NCBI GenBank assembly: GCA_004556565.1 | Contig: SFGN01000004.1 | Location: forward strand, 91,466-155,465 | Source: Lachnospiraceae bacterium | GTDB lineage: Bacteria > Bacillota_A > Clostridia > Lachnospirales > Lachnospiraceae | DNA length: 64,000 bases | Direction of reading: 5' to 3' | Part shown: positions 27,649 through 35,439 of the stretch, piece by piece | Numbering within the stretch: position 1 is the first letter of the stretch | Layout of the letters: each line of letters starts with the position of its first letter | Notes under the pieces: generated by a model | Seen by the model: the letters and a program-made list of their open reading frames with translations, nothing else | Database searches by the model: none | What the model was told of the DNA's origin: nothing | Position numbers and translations under genes: made by a program

Positions 27649-27734
27649 TATAAAAATAGTTGGGAGGAGGAACTTTATGCGTGTGCCTGGCGGTTAATAT
27701 GCTCAGAGGTGCAGGAAACGCTCAATGTGATGGA

Positions 27735-28091
27735 TTAGTCATGTGAGCTGATGCATTTTCCTGTATAGGTATGGATAATCAGCGTTTTGTTATCACTGGT
27801 TTCCTCTCGCGGCCAGAAATACTGTTTCATATTATTCAGACTTTCCCAAAGCTTCAAATTGGTGCTTCCGTTCATCCCGTTATTTTCAACAGACAGAAAT
27901 TTAGAAGAATCATTGATGGGTGAAAGCGGAGTGTAATCAGCATGTTTTACAGTTTTCTTGATTTCACGCCATCTCTGATTGTCACTTGTAATTTTTTCGC
28001 GAAAAATCACGTTAGCACCATTGTCCACTGATTCTGCTGTAAGGTAAAGTCCGGTTGCTTCATTTTTTATGCGGTAATAACCGCCAGCAAG
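27735..28091 (-). pseudogene. Ricin-type beta-trefoil lectin remnant
   Basis: A minus-strand open frame without a proper start, bounded by stops, reads LAGGYYRIKNEATGLYLTAE... then NQRWREI and FLSVENNGMNGSTNLKLW. GYYRIKN, GLYL and the QxW signature are those of ricin B lectin repeats. The fragment covers about one and a half repeats and lacks signal peptide and catalytic parts, so it is the tail of a lost carbohydrate-binding protein. The T-rich terminator at 28120-28156 separates it from anything upstream. Confidence 0.6.
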
Positions 28092-28119
28092 TTACGAAAC
28101 CGTGGTTTGTTGCACTTTT

Positions 28120-28156
28120 GAAAAAAAATAAAAAAGTCTGCCGTAACAGCAGACTT
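28120..28156 (-). terminator. Minus-strand intrinsic terminator
   Basis: Reading the minus strand, AAGTCTGC (28156-28149) pairs with GCAGACTT (28141-28134), followed by TTTTTATTTTTTTT. It would stop transcription entering the lectin remnant. The following 28157-28547 has no supported gene; it holds a possible promoter (TTGCAC, 17 bp, TACATT near 28.3 kb) and a 28-codon open frame (MLTAHDQKE...) of unknown significance. Confidence 0.65.
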
Positions 28157-28547
28157 CGTGTAACCTGGTATCTATAAAAACATCAACAGAGATTATCTTA
28201 GCATAGGACACTTAAAATGAATAAAATAGATATGAGATGCTTGGATAGGAAAAAGTTGTTTTTTAATATGACAAAACATTTGCACATATATCTCTTATGT
28301 GATACATTTTTAAAAACAAATTATCTATAGCGCAATATATTGGGAAACAGATGTTGACAGCTCATGATCAGAAGGAAATGGATGATGAGGAAGCAGCCGG
28401 ATATCTGAATATATACTGGAAGAGTGGAGTTTTATAAATGATCATGGCAGTATAAAAATATAGTATCTCTAAGTCATATCTTAACCAACATTGTGAATAC
28501 CTTGTACAGGGAACACAATGGGGTTACGGAGATTAAGGAGCAGTTTC

Positions 28548-29348
28548 ATGAGGAAAAATCTATGGCGTAATAAAAACATAAAAATATTTATGGAAGCAGG
28601 ACTTGCCGTGCTTTTGGTGTCAGTCATCGGGATTTACGGAGTGTTTAGCGGACCAAAAGCAAAAGGAGAGGATTCGGAGAAGCATTTATTAGAGATGGCG
28701 GAGGAAGAGAATCGTTCGTCCAGAGAGAATGCCGATGAAAATTCCAATGCAAATGCCGGTTCAGGCGGCACAGAGAGTACGGATTCCGGAAACCAGGCGG
28801 AGGAAGCAGCAAGCGGTCAGTATCCGATCATGGGCAGCAGTTCCGTGACGGTGGAACAGATGGTGGATTATTTTAACTCCAGCGGAGAAGACTATCCGGC
28901 GCAGCAGCTTGCCCAAGGCGGCGCCGATTCCATCGAGACATTCTGTCAGATGTATTATGAAGAGGCGGAGGCAGAAGGTGTTCGGGCGGAGGTAGCATTT
29001 GCACAGACAATGAAAGAAACCGGCTGGCTCCAGTATGGCGGAGATGCTTCAATCGAACAGTTTAATTTTGCAGGAATCGGAACGACCGGGGGCGGTGTAC
29101 CGGGGAATTCCTATCCGGATGTACGTACCGGAATACGGGCGCAGATTCAGCATCTTAAAGCTTATGCGACAGAAGATGCACTGAAGCAGGCCTGTGTGGA
29201 TGACCGTTATGAATATGTGGTCAAAGGAAGTGCCCCTTATGTAGAATGGCTCGGACAGCAGGAAAATCCTCAGGGAACGGGCTGGGCAACAGCAGAAAAT
29301 TACGGAGCATCTATCGTAGCAATGATACAACAACTAAACGAGATGTGA
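28548..29348 (+). CDS. Membrane-anchored glucosaminidase-domain protein
   Basis: A 266-residue protein. The ATG at 28548 is preferred over 28518 because AAGGAG (28533-28538) fits it. One N-terminal membrane segment (FMEAGLAVLLVSVIGIYGVF) is followed by a low-complexity linker rich in Ser, Asn and Gly and a glucosaminidase-type domain from about 110 (ETFCQMYYEEAEAEGVRAEVAFAQ, ETGWLQYGG, NFAGIGTTGGG, GIRAQIQHLKAYA). The domain cleaves N-acetylglucosaminyl bonds in peptidoglycan; the Glu of KETGW is the likely catalytic acid. Acts outside the membrane in wall turnover. Confidence 0.85.
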   Translation: MRKNLWRNKNIKIFMEAGLAVLLVSVIGIYGVFSGPKAKGEDSEKHLLEMAEEENRSSRENADENSNANAGSGGTESTDSGNQAEEAASGQYPIMGSSSVTVEQMVDYFNSSGEDYPAQQLAQGGADSIETFCQMYYEEAEAEGVRAEVAFAQTMKETGWLQYGGDASIEQFNFAGIGTTGGGVPGNSYPDVRTGIRAQIQHLKAYATEDALKQACVDDRYEYVVKGSAPYVEWLGQQENPQGTGWATAENYGASIVAMIQQLNEM

Positions 29349-29400
29349 TTGTAGCAGCTCAGCCCGCGCCATTCGCAAAATGCATCTGCGATGCTTTCCC

Positions 29401-29421
29401 GCTGCAAAAGCAGCTATTTTT
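29401..29421 (+). terminator. Intrinsic terminator of the glucosaminidase gene
   Basis: GCTGC (29401-29405), loop AAAA, GCAGC (29410-29414), followed by TATTTTT. Confidence 0.6.
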
Positions 29422-29441
29422 GCTCATAACCGGGCGCTAAG

Positions 29442-29488
29442 CTCAAAAAAGGTCCACCGGACCTTTTCCTCACATGCTTTGGCAGCTC
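29442..29488 (-). repeat. Terminator-associated palindromic repeat, copy B (reverse)
   Basis: Read on the minus strand: GAGCTGCCAAAGCATGTGAGG, then AAAAGGTCCGGTGGACC and a T6 run with GAG. It is nearly identical in its 3' half to copy G. It is the only copy in reverse orientation. Confidence 0.75.
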
Positions 29489-29579
29489 ATAATCGAATTC
29501 GCTCTCTCGTTTATGCAAGCATGATTCGCTCACTAATTTAATTATGGCTGAGCTGATTTCTTAATATTCTGTAAACAGC

Positions 29580-29608
29580 TTGACAAACTTTCTTCCCACG
29601 ACTATTAT
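29580..29608 (+). promoter_or_regulatory. Sigma-A promoter of valS
   Basis: TTGACA (29580-29585), exactly 17 bp, TATTAT (29603-29608). The start point would be near 29615, directly before the inserted element, so the T-box leader begins with that element. Confidence 0.8.
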
Positions 29609-29615
29609 TATGTTA

Positions 29616-29773
29616 GTTAATTTGTAACTGTTCAGAGCCAAGCAAAATTTCATAAAACAGACGTAAAATGCGTGCATTTTTAAGACTGTTTTTGAAATTT
29701 TATTTGGCGGATACGCCACACCGACGAAATGCGAAGCATTTTGGAGGTTGGCTCTGAACAGTTATGTTAATTT
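29616..29773. mobile_element. MITE-like element with 17-bp inverted repeats and 8-bp flanking direct repeats
   Basis: TAACTGTTCAGAGCCAA (29625-29641) is perfectly inverted at 29748-29764. The 8-mer GTTAATTT flanks it on both sides (29616-29623 and 29766-29773), as a target-site duplication would. Inside are further nested complements (AAAATTTCATAAAACAG with CTGTTTTTGAAATTTT; AAAATGC-GT-GCATTTT; GGCG-GATA-CGCC; AAATGC-GAA-GCATTT). There is no coding frame, so a transposase would have to act in trans. Confidence 0.75.
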
Positions 29774-29798
29774 AAAGTTAACATAATTGTAAAATATC

Positions 29799-30112
29799 AA
29801 AGGTCGTGAGGAAGAGGAGTACGGTGCTGCTTCTGTCAGAGAGAACCGTTCGGATGCAAAGAAAATCAGGCTTGTAAGAATAGAAAGCACGCCTGATTGA
29901 ATATTGCAGCGGCTGTAAGGCGGTTTCAGGAAAGAACATCGGAAGGTAGCTTCTGAACCGGATATCTGAACATACCATTAAAAAGGTCAGTAAGATATCC
30001 CGTGCTGGTTTACGTTACAGAACTATGAGATATGCGGCAAAAAGCAGCATATGAACGAAGGTGGTACCACGAAACAGATTCGTCCTTTACATTATGTAAA
30101 GGGCGTTTTTTA
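29799..30112 (+). promoter_or_regulatory. T-box riboswitch controlling valS
   Basis: The leader has the stem I features GAAGAGGAGTA and AGAGAG, the conserved T-box core AACGAAGGTGGTACCACG (30054-30072), and a terminator CGTCCTTTAC/GTAAAGGGCG with TTTTTT (30082-30112). Uncharged tRNA binding stabilises the antiterminator and lets transcription enter valS. A GTA (valine) triplet at 29915-29917 is a candidate specifier, but I could not fix the stem I fold with certainty. Confidence 0.93.
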
Positions 30113-30165
30113 GCATTGTTAAGTTTACTTTTATGAGGGTACATAAGGAAGACATGGAGGACATT

Positions 30166-32814
30166 ATGAGTAAAGAACTGGCAAAAACCTACAATCCGAA
30201 AGAGATTGAAGAAAAGACATACGAGAAATGGTGTGAAAAGAAATACTTTCATGCAGAAGTAGACCGGAGTAAAAAACCGTTTACTATCGTTATGCCGCCC
30301 CCGAATATTACGGGGCAGCTTCATATGGGGCATGCATTGGACAATACACTGCAGGATATCTTGATCCGCTATAAGAGGATGCAGGGGTACAATGCACTTT
30401 GGGTACCGGGGACGGACCATGCCGCAATTTCTACGGAGGTCAAGGTTACAAATAAACTGAAAGAGGAAGGAATAGACAAGAAAGAACTTGGGCGTGAGGG
30501 ATTTCTTGAACGTACCTGGCAGTGGAAGGAAGAATACGCAGGAACGATTGAGAATCAGCTCAAGAAGCTTGGCATCTCCTGTGACTGGGACAGAGAACGA
30601 TTTACAATGGATGAGGGATGTTCCCGCGCGGTAGAAGAAGTATTTATTAATCTTTATAATAAAGGATATATTTATAAAGGCTCCCGCATCATCAACTGGT
30701 GTCCGAAATGTAAGACATCTTTGTCAGATGCAGAGGTAGAGCACGAGGAACAGGCAGGACATTTCTGGCATATTAAATATCCGATTGTGGGAACAGATGG
30801 TTTCCTTGAGATTGCGACCACGCGTCCGGAGACGATGCTTGGCGATACGGCAATTGCCGTACACCCGGATGATGAGCGTTACAAAGAACTGATTGGAAAG
30901 AATGTGCTGCTTCCGCTTGTAAATAAAGAAATTCCGATCGTGGCAGATTATTATGTTGATAAAGAATTTGGAACCGGTGCGGTTAAAATCACTCCGGCCC
31001 ATGATCCGAATGACTTTGAGGTGGGAAAGCGTCATAATCTGGAAGAAATCAACATTATGAATGACGATGCTACCATCAATGAAAAAGGCGGGAAATATGC
31101 AGGAATGGATCGTTATGAGGCAAGAGCTGCCATCGTAAAAGATCTGGAAGAGCAAGGATATCTGGTAAAAATCGAGCCGCATTCCCATAATGTAGGAACG
31201 CATGACCGCTGCGGCACGACGGTAGAGCCTCTGATCAAGCAGCAGTGGTTTGTAAAAATGGATGAACTTGCAAAACCGGCAATTGAAGCACTGAAGAACG
31301 GAGATTTGAAATTTGTTCCGGAAAGATTTAATAAAATATACCTGCACTGGCTGGAAAATATCAAAGACTGGTGTATTTCACGACAGATCTGGTGGGGACA
31401 CAGGATTCCGGCTTATTACTGTGATGAATGCGGTGAATTTGTAGTGGCAAAGGGAATGCCGGAGGTATGTCCGCACTGCGGATGTACTCATTTTACCCAG
31501 GATGAGGATACATTGGACACATGGTTCAGCTCTGCGCTGTGGCCGTTCTCGACACTCGGATGGCCGGATAAGACGGAAGAATTGGATTACTTTTATCCGA
31601 CGGATGTTCTGGTAACCGGCTATGATATCATTTTCTTCTGGGTAATCCGTATGATGTTTTCAGGGCTGGAGCACACAGGAAAATCACCATTCCATACGGT
31701 TCTGATCCACGGGCTTGTCCGTGATTCCCTGGGCCGGAAGATGAGCAAATCCCTCGGAAACGGTATCGACCCGCTGGAAATCATTGACCAGTATGGGGCA
31801 GACGCTCTGAGACTTACGCTTGTTACGGGAAATGCTCCCGGAAATGATATGCGTTTCTATAATGAGCGCGTGGAGGCGAGCCGTAATTTTGCAAACAAAG
31901 TATGGAATGCGTCACGTTTCATTTTGATGAATATTGAAAACGAACAGCTCTTCGTTCCGGAAGAAGCAGAGCTGGATGAGGCGGACAAGTGGATTTTGTC
32001 TAAGGTCAACACTCTGGCAAAAGAGGTGACCGAGAATATGGATAAATTTGAACTGGGAATCGCTGTACAGAAGGTTTATGATTTCATCTGGGATGAGTTC
32101 TGTGACTGGTATATCGAGATGGCGAAGTTCCGCATTTATCACAAAGAAGAAAACCCGAAGGCTGCAAACAGTGCACTGTGGACGTTGAAGACCGTTCTCG
32201 GAGCAGCTCTGAAAATGCTCCATCCGTTCATGCCGTTTGTGACAGAAGAGATTTACGGGGCACTCGTTCCGGAGGAAGAATCTCTGATGATTTCTTCATG
32301 GCCGGTTTATAAGGATGAATGGAATTTTGCCGCGGAAGAGCGTGTTGTGGAGCGTATGAAGGAAATTGTACGCGGAATCCGCAACATCCGTGCCGAGATG
32401 AATGTTCAGAACGGAAGAAAGACGAAGGTTTATATTGTGAGTGAAGATGCCGGGCTTACTGCCGGATTCGGTGTGCTGACGGATTCTGTAAAACCTCTGA
32501 TGAATGCTTCAGAAATCTTCCTTTCACAGACAAAGCCGGAACTGGGCGATGACGCGGTTTCTGTTGTAGTGCCGGAGGCGTCGGTATACCTTCCGCTTGA
32601 AGACCTGGTTGATTTTGCGCAGGAGCTGGAGCGCCTGACCAAGGAAGAGACAAGGCTGACAAAAGAGATTGCGAGGGCAAAAGGAATGCTTGCCAATGAG
32701 CGTTTTATCAGCAAAGCTCCGGCAGCAAAAGTTCAGGAAGAGAAGGATAAGCTTGAAAAATATACGCAGATGCTTGCACAGGTGCAGGAGCGTATGGCAG
32801 GATTGAAAAAATAA
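30166..32814 (+). CDS. valS: Valyl-tRNA synthetase
   Basis: An 882-residue class Ia aminoacyl-tRNA synthetase. The start at 30166 (MSKELAKTYNP) has GGAGG at 30156-30160; two in-frame ATGs upstream fit less well. HIGH-type motif PPPNITGQLHMGHAL near 45, an editing domain (ATTRPETMLGDTAIAVHP), a zinc-ribbon-like CDECGEF...CPHCGC segment, KMSKS motif GRKMSKSLGNG near 527, an anticodon-binding domain and a C-terminal coiled coil (LTKEETRLTKEIARAKG) are all in place. It charges tRNA-Val and is under T-box control. Confidence 0.97.
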   Translation: MSKELAKTYNPKEIEEKTYEKWCEKKYFHAEVDRSKKPFTIVMPPPNITGQLHMGHALDNTLQDILIRYKRMQGYNALWVPGTDHAAISTEVKVTNKLKEEGIDKKELGREGFLERTWQWKEEYAGTIENQLKKLGISCDWDRERFTMDEGCSRAVEEVFINLYNKGYIYKGSRIINWCPKCKTSLSDAEVEHEEQAGHFWHIKYPIVGTDGFLEIATTRPETMLGDTAIAVHPDDERYKELIGKNVLLPLVNKEIPIVADYYVDKEFGTGAVKITPAHDPNDFEVGKRHNLEEINIMNDDATINEKGGKYAGMDRYEARAAIVKDLEEQGYLVKIEPHSHNVGTHDRCGTTVEPLIKQQWFVKMDELAKPAIEALKNGDLKFVPERFNKIYLHWLENIKDWCISRQIWWGHRIPAYYCDECGEFVVAKGMPEVCPHCGCTHFTQDEDTLDTWFSSALWPFSTLGWPDKTEELDYFYPTDVLVTGYDIIFFWVIRMMFSGLEHTGKSPFHTVLIHGLVRDSLGRKMSKSLGNGIDPLEIIDQYGADALRLTLVTGNAPGNDMRFYNERVEASRNFANKVWNASRFILMNIENEQLFVPEEAELDEADKWILSKVNTLAKEVTENMDKFELGIAVQKVYDFIWDEFCDWYIEMAKFRIYHKEENPKAANSALWTLKTVLGAALKMLHPFMPFVTEEIYGALVPEEESLMISSWPVYKDEWNFAAEERVVERMKEIVRGIRNIRAEMNVQNGRKTKVYIVSEDAGLTAGFGVLTDSVKPLMNASEIFLSQTKPELGDDAVSVVVPEASVYLPLEDLVDFAQELERLTKEETRLTKEIARAKGMLANERFISKAPAAKVQEEKDKLEKYTQMLAQVQERMAGLKK

Positions 32815-32888
32815 AAATATCATGGAAACGGGCGGGCTTTGCGTTACAGCGGCCTGCCCTCGGACTGGTAAGTAAAGAGAGGGTTTGA

Positions 32889-35108
32889 ATGAAGCTGTTT
32901 CATGTAAAGAAGCCGGAGGAAAAAGGTTTTTTTCGGAGTATCAGACATTTGAATAAGGAAGAGATAAAGGCATATTGGGGGGCACGTAAGGAGCGGAGGC
33001 AGCGGATTCTCGAAGAACGCAAAAACAGTGAATTCGCCAAGAAAATGCAGCCGGTTTATCAGATGATGAACAGGATTTCTCTGATTCTGCATTTTCTGCT
33101 GGCCTGTGTCCTGAATTTTGTAATAGAGGTTTTCTCCCGCCACTCTTTATTTGCGGCGTGGGAATACTTGACCGGCACACCGAAAGTGTTTCTTTTTAAT
33201 GCATTTTTAATTTTTGCAACATTTTCGGTCGTATATCTGGTGCGGAGAAGGGTATTTGCCCGGATTTTGCTCAGCGTATTCTGGCTGGTGCTAGGAATCG
33301 CCAACGGATATCTTCTGCTGAAGCGCGTTACACCGTTTAATGCTCAGGATTTGAAGGTTTTATCGGATGCACTTTCACTTACGGGAAATTATCTTACAGT
33401 ATTTGAACTCGTGCTGCTTATTATCGGATCCGCGGCAGTAATCCTGTGGGTGGTCTCCATGTGGCGCAGAGGAGGACAGTACACGGGGAAAATGCACCGA
33501 GTGATCGCATTATTCGGCGTGGTTTTCTGGATTGGGGCCTATGTAGTACTGACGGATGTCGCAATCGACCAGAGGGTGGTTTCAAATTATTTTGGTAATA
33601 TTGCTTTTGCATATGAAGATTATGGATTCCCGTATTGTTTTACCGCCAGCGTTTTTAACACCGGAATATCGAAACCTTCCGGGTACAGTAAGGAAACAAT
33701 GGAGGCAATCAGCGGCGACGGGAAGATTACGGTCAATGAGACAGGCAGGACAGATGAGGAACTGCCAAATATAATTGTTGTCCAGCTGGAGTCCTTTTTT
33801 GATCCGACCGAGGTGGAGTGGCTTCAGTTTTCCGAAGATCCGATACCGAATCTCCGGAAGATGTTCGGTGAATATTCGACAGGATATTTTAAAGTCCCTT
33901 CTGTCGGCGCAGGAACAGCGAATACAGAGTTTGAAGTTCTGACGGGTATGAGCATGCGTTTCTTTGGTCCCGGAGAGTACCCTTATAAAACATACGCTAA
34001 AACGAAAGTTCTTGAAAGTGCGGCGACAGCGCTTACAAGTCTGGGATATGGCGCGGAAGCTCTTCATAATAACGGGGGGAATTTTTACAGCAGGGCACAG
34101 GTCTTTAATAATATGGGATTCGACCATTATACCTGCAAGGAATTTATGAATATCCTTCAGACCACACCGAAAGGATGGGCAACGGATGACATCCTTGTTC
34201 CGAACATTCTGGATTCTATGGATACGACAGAGCAGCAGGATTTTGTGTTCACGATCAGTGTTCAGGGACACGGGGATTATCCGACAGAGAAAGTGATGGA
34301 GAATCCGAAAATCATTGTCAGCGGTGTGGAGGATGAAGGCAAGCGCAATGCATGGGAATATTATGTCAATTTAGTGTATGAGATGGATAAATTTGCCGGA
34401 ACACTGGTAGAAGAAATAGAGAAGCGCGGTGAACCGACGGTGATCGTGTTCTACGGCGACCATCTTCCGACTATGGGGCTGGAGTCAAAAGATCTGAAGA
34501 GCAGATATCTGTACAATACTAATTATGTAATATGGGACAATATAGGACTGGAAAAGAAAGACGGCAATTATGCTGCTTATCAGATCATGGCGGAAGTATT
34601 TGACCGGCTTGATATTCATTCCGGTACAGTGTTTAATTATCATCAGCAGAGAAACCAGACAAAGAATTATCTGTCAGACCTGGAACTTTTGCAGTATGAT
34701 ATCCTCTATGGAGAACAGTATGTGTATGAGGAATGCGGCAAACCGATCACAGAAGGCCATATGGTAATGGGTGTGAAGGATACGGTGATTACAGATCTGG
34801 ATGTACAGTTCGACGGTACTGTCAGCATTTACGGTGAAAACTTTACAAAGCAAAGTAAGGTCTACATTAACGGAGAGAAACAGTCGTCAACCTTTTTGAA
34901 TAACATGCGTATTGATCTCAAAGATGCGGAAATAGAAGAGGGCGACAGGATCATGGTAGCCCAGGTAGGGTCGTCCAATACAATATTCAGGACATCAAAG
35001 ACTTATGAATATAAAAATGGAAAACTGGTACAGCTTTCGACCATTTTCCATCCGGAACTGGATCAGACGGAGCCGGGGCGGAATGCATTTGACGAAGCGG
35101 GAAAGTAA
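32889..35108 (+). CDS. LTA synthase-like membrane sulfatase-fold enzyme
   Basis: A 739-residue protein: a basic cytoplasmic N-terminus, about five membrane segments (65-235), then an external alkaline-phosphatase/sulfatase domain (about 290-600). Active-site features of the LtaS family are present: VVQLESFF (metal Glu), Thr343 in GAGTANTEF (nucleophile position), ISVQGHGDYP and FYGDHLPTMG. Such enzymes polymerise or transfer glycerol-phosphate to lipid anchors. Beyond the catalytic domain is an extra C-terminal region of about 90 residues with an Ig/IPT-like strand pattern (VSIYGENFTKQSKVYING), unusual for LtaS. It follows valS by 74 bp without an obvious terminator. Confidence 0.88.
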   Translation: MKLFHVKKPEEKGFFRSIRHLNKEEIKAYWGARKERRQRILEERKNSEFAKKMQPVYQMMNRISLILHFLLACVLNFVIEVFSRHSLFAAWEYLTGTPKVFLFNAFLIFATFSVVYLVRRRVFARILLSVFWLVLGIANGYLLLKRVTPFNAQDLKVLSDALSLTGNYLTVFELVLLIIGSAAVILWVVSMWRRGGQYTGKMHRVIALFGVVFWIGAYVVLTDVAIDQRVVSNYFGNIAFAYEDYGFPYCFTASVFNTGISKPSGYSKETMEAISGDGKITVNETGRTDEELPNIIVVQLESFFDPTEVEWLQFSEDPIPNLRKMFGEYSTGYFKVPSVGAGTANTEFEVLTGMSMRFFGPGEYPYKTYAKTKVLESAATALTSLGYGAEALHNNGGNFYSRAQVFNNMGFDHYTCKEFMNILQTTPKGWATDDILVPNILDSMDTTEQQDFVFTISVQGHGDYPTEKVMENPKIIVSGVEDEGKRNAWEYYVNLVYEMDKFAGTLVEEIEKRGEPTVIVFYGDHLPTMGLESKDLKSRYLYNTNYVIWDNIGLEKKDGNYAAYQIMAEVFDRLDIHSGTVFNYHQQRNQTKNYLSDLELLQYDILYGEQYVYEECGKPITEGHMVMGVKDTVITDLDVQFDGTVSIYGENFTKQSKVYINGEKQSSTFLNNMRIDLKDAEIEEGDRIMVAQVGSSNTIFRTSKTYEYKNGKLVQLSTIFHPELDQTEPGRNAFDEAGK

Positions 35109-35185
35109 TAGAAGAGTAATCAGTTATTTTGTAGTTTAAAGGGGAATCATGCGTTGGAAATCATAGAACAGCATACAGAAAACTA

Positions 35186-35214
35186 TTGCATTTTCACAAA
35201 TAAATGTTTATGAT
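35186..35214 (+). promoter_or_regulatory. Sigma-A promoter of the small-protein/TPR operon
   Basis: TTGCAT (35186-35191), 17 bp, TATGAT (35209-35214). The 5' leader then contains a hairpin: GTGAAGCG (35222-35229) with CGCTTCAC (35244-35251). Confidence 0.7.
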
Positions 35215-35282
35215 GGACGCAGTGAAGCGGATACCTGAAAACACGCTTCACCACCGTAAACTGCAGGTACAGGAGGTTTAAA

Positions 35283-35417
35283 ATGTTAGATTATGAAGAG
35301 GAATTAAAGAAATTCAAACCCAGTCTTGAAGTCGAAGACATTGAGGATGCAGTTTATCAGGAAGACCTGTCAGATATGACGGATCTTTTGAAACAGGTAA
35401 TGGAACAGGGGAAATAA
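35283..35417 (+). CDS. Acidic 44-residue small protein
   Basis: ATG at 35283 with an ideal AGGAGG (35271-35276, 6-nt spacing), stop TAA at 35415. The peptide starts MLDYEEELKKFKPSLEV and ends TDLLKQVMEQGK; it is strongly acidic and probably helical. It has its own promoter and a leader hairpin, and it precedes the TPR membrane protein by 22 bp, so the two are likely made together. Function unknown. The ribosome site, promoter and position make it credible despite its size. Confidence 0.7.
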   Translation: MLDYEEELKKFKPSLEVEDIEDAVYQEDLSDMTDLLKQVMEQGK

Positions 35418-35439
35418 AGAAAGATAATGGTGAGAATGG

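Larger units (their letters stand above)
29355..29555. repeat. Inverted-repeat-bounded structured intergenic segment
   Basis: CAGCTCAGCC (29355-29364) and GGCTGAGCTG (29546-29555) form a perfect 10-bp inverted repeat enclosing 181 bp that hold a terminator hairpin, repeat copy B and several smaller complementary pieces (AAAATGCATC/GATGC, GCTCATAA direct repeats). No coding potential. It may be a decayed non-autonomous element. Confidence 0.45.

Noticed and set aside
27676..27697. GGGAGGAGG followed by ATG CGT GTG CCT GGC GGT TAA, a six-residue frame
   Set aside because: Good ribosome site but far too short to call; could be the start of a lost gene.
29799..30112. Protein-coding frames on either strand within the valS leader
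   Set aside because: The T-box core and terminator fully explain the conserved sequence.
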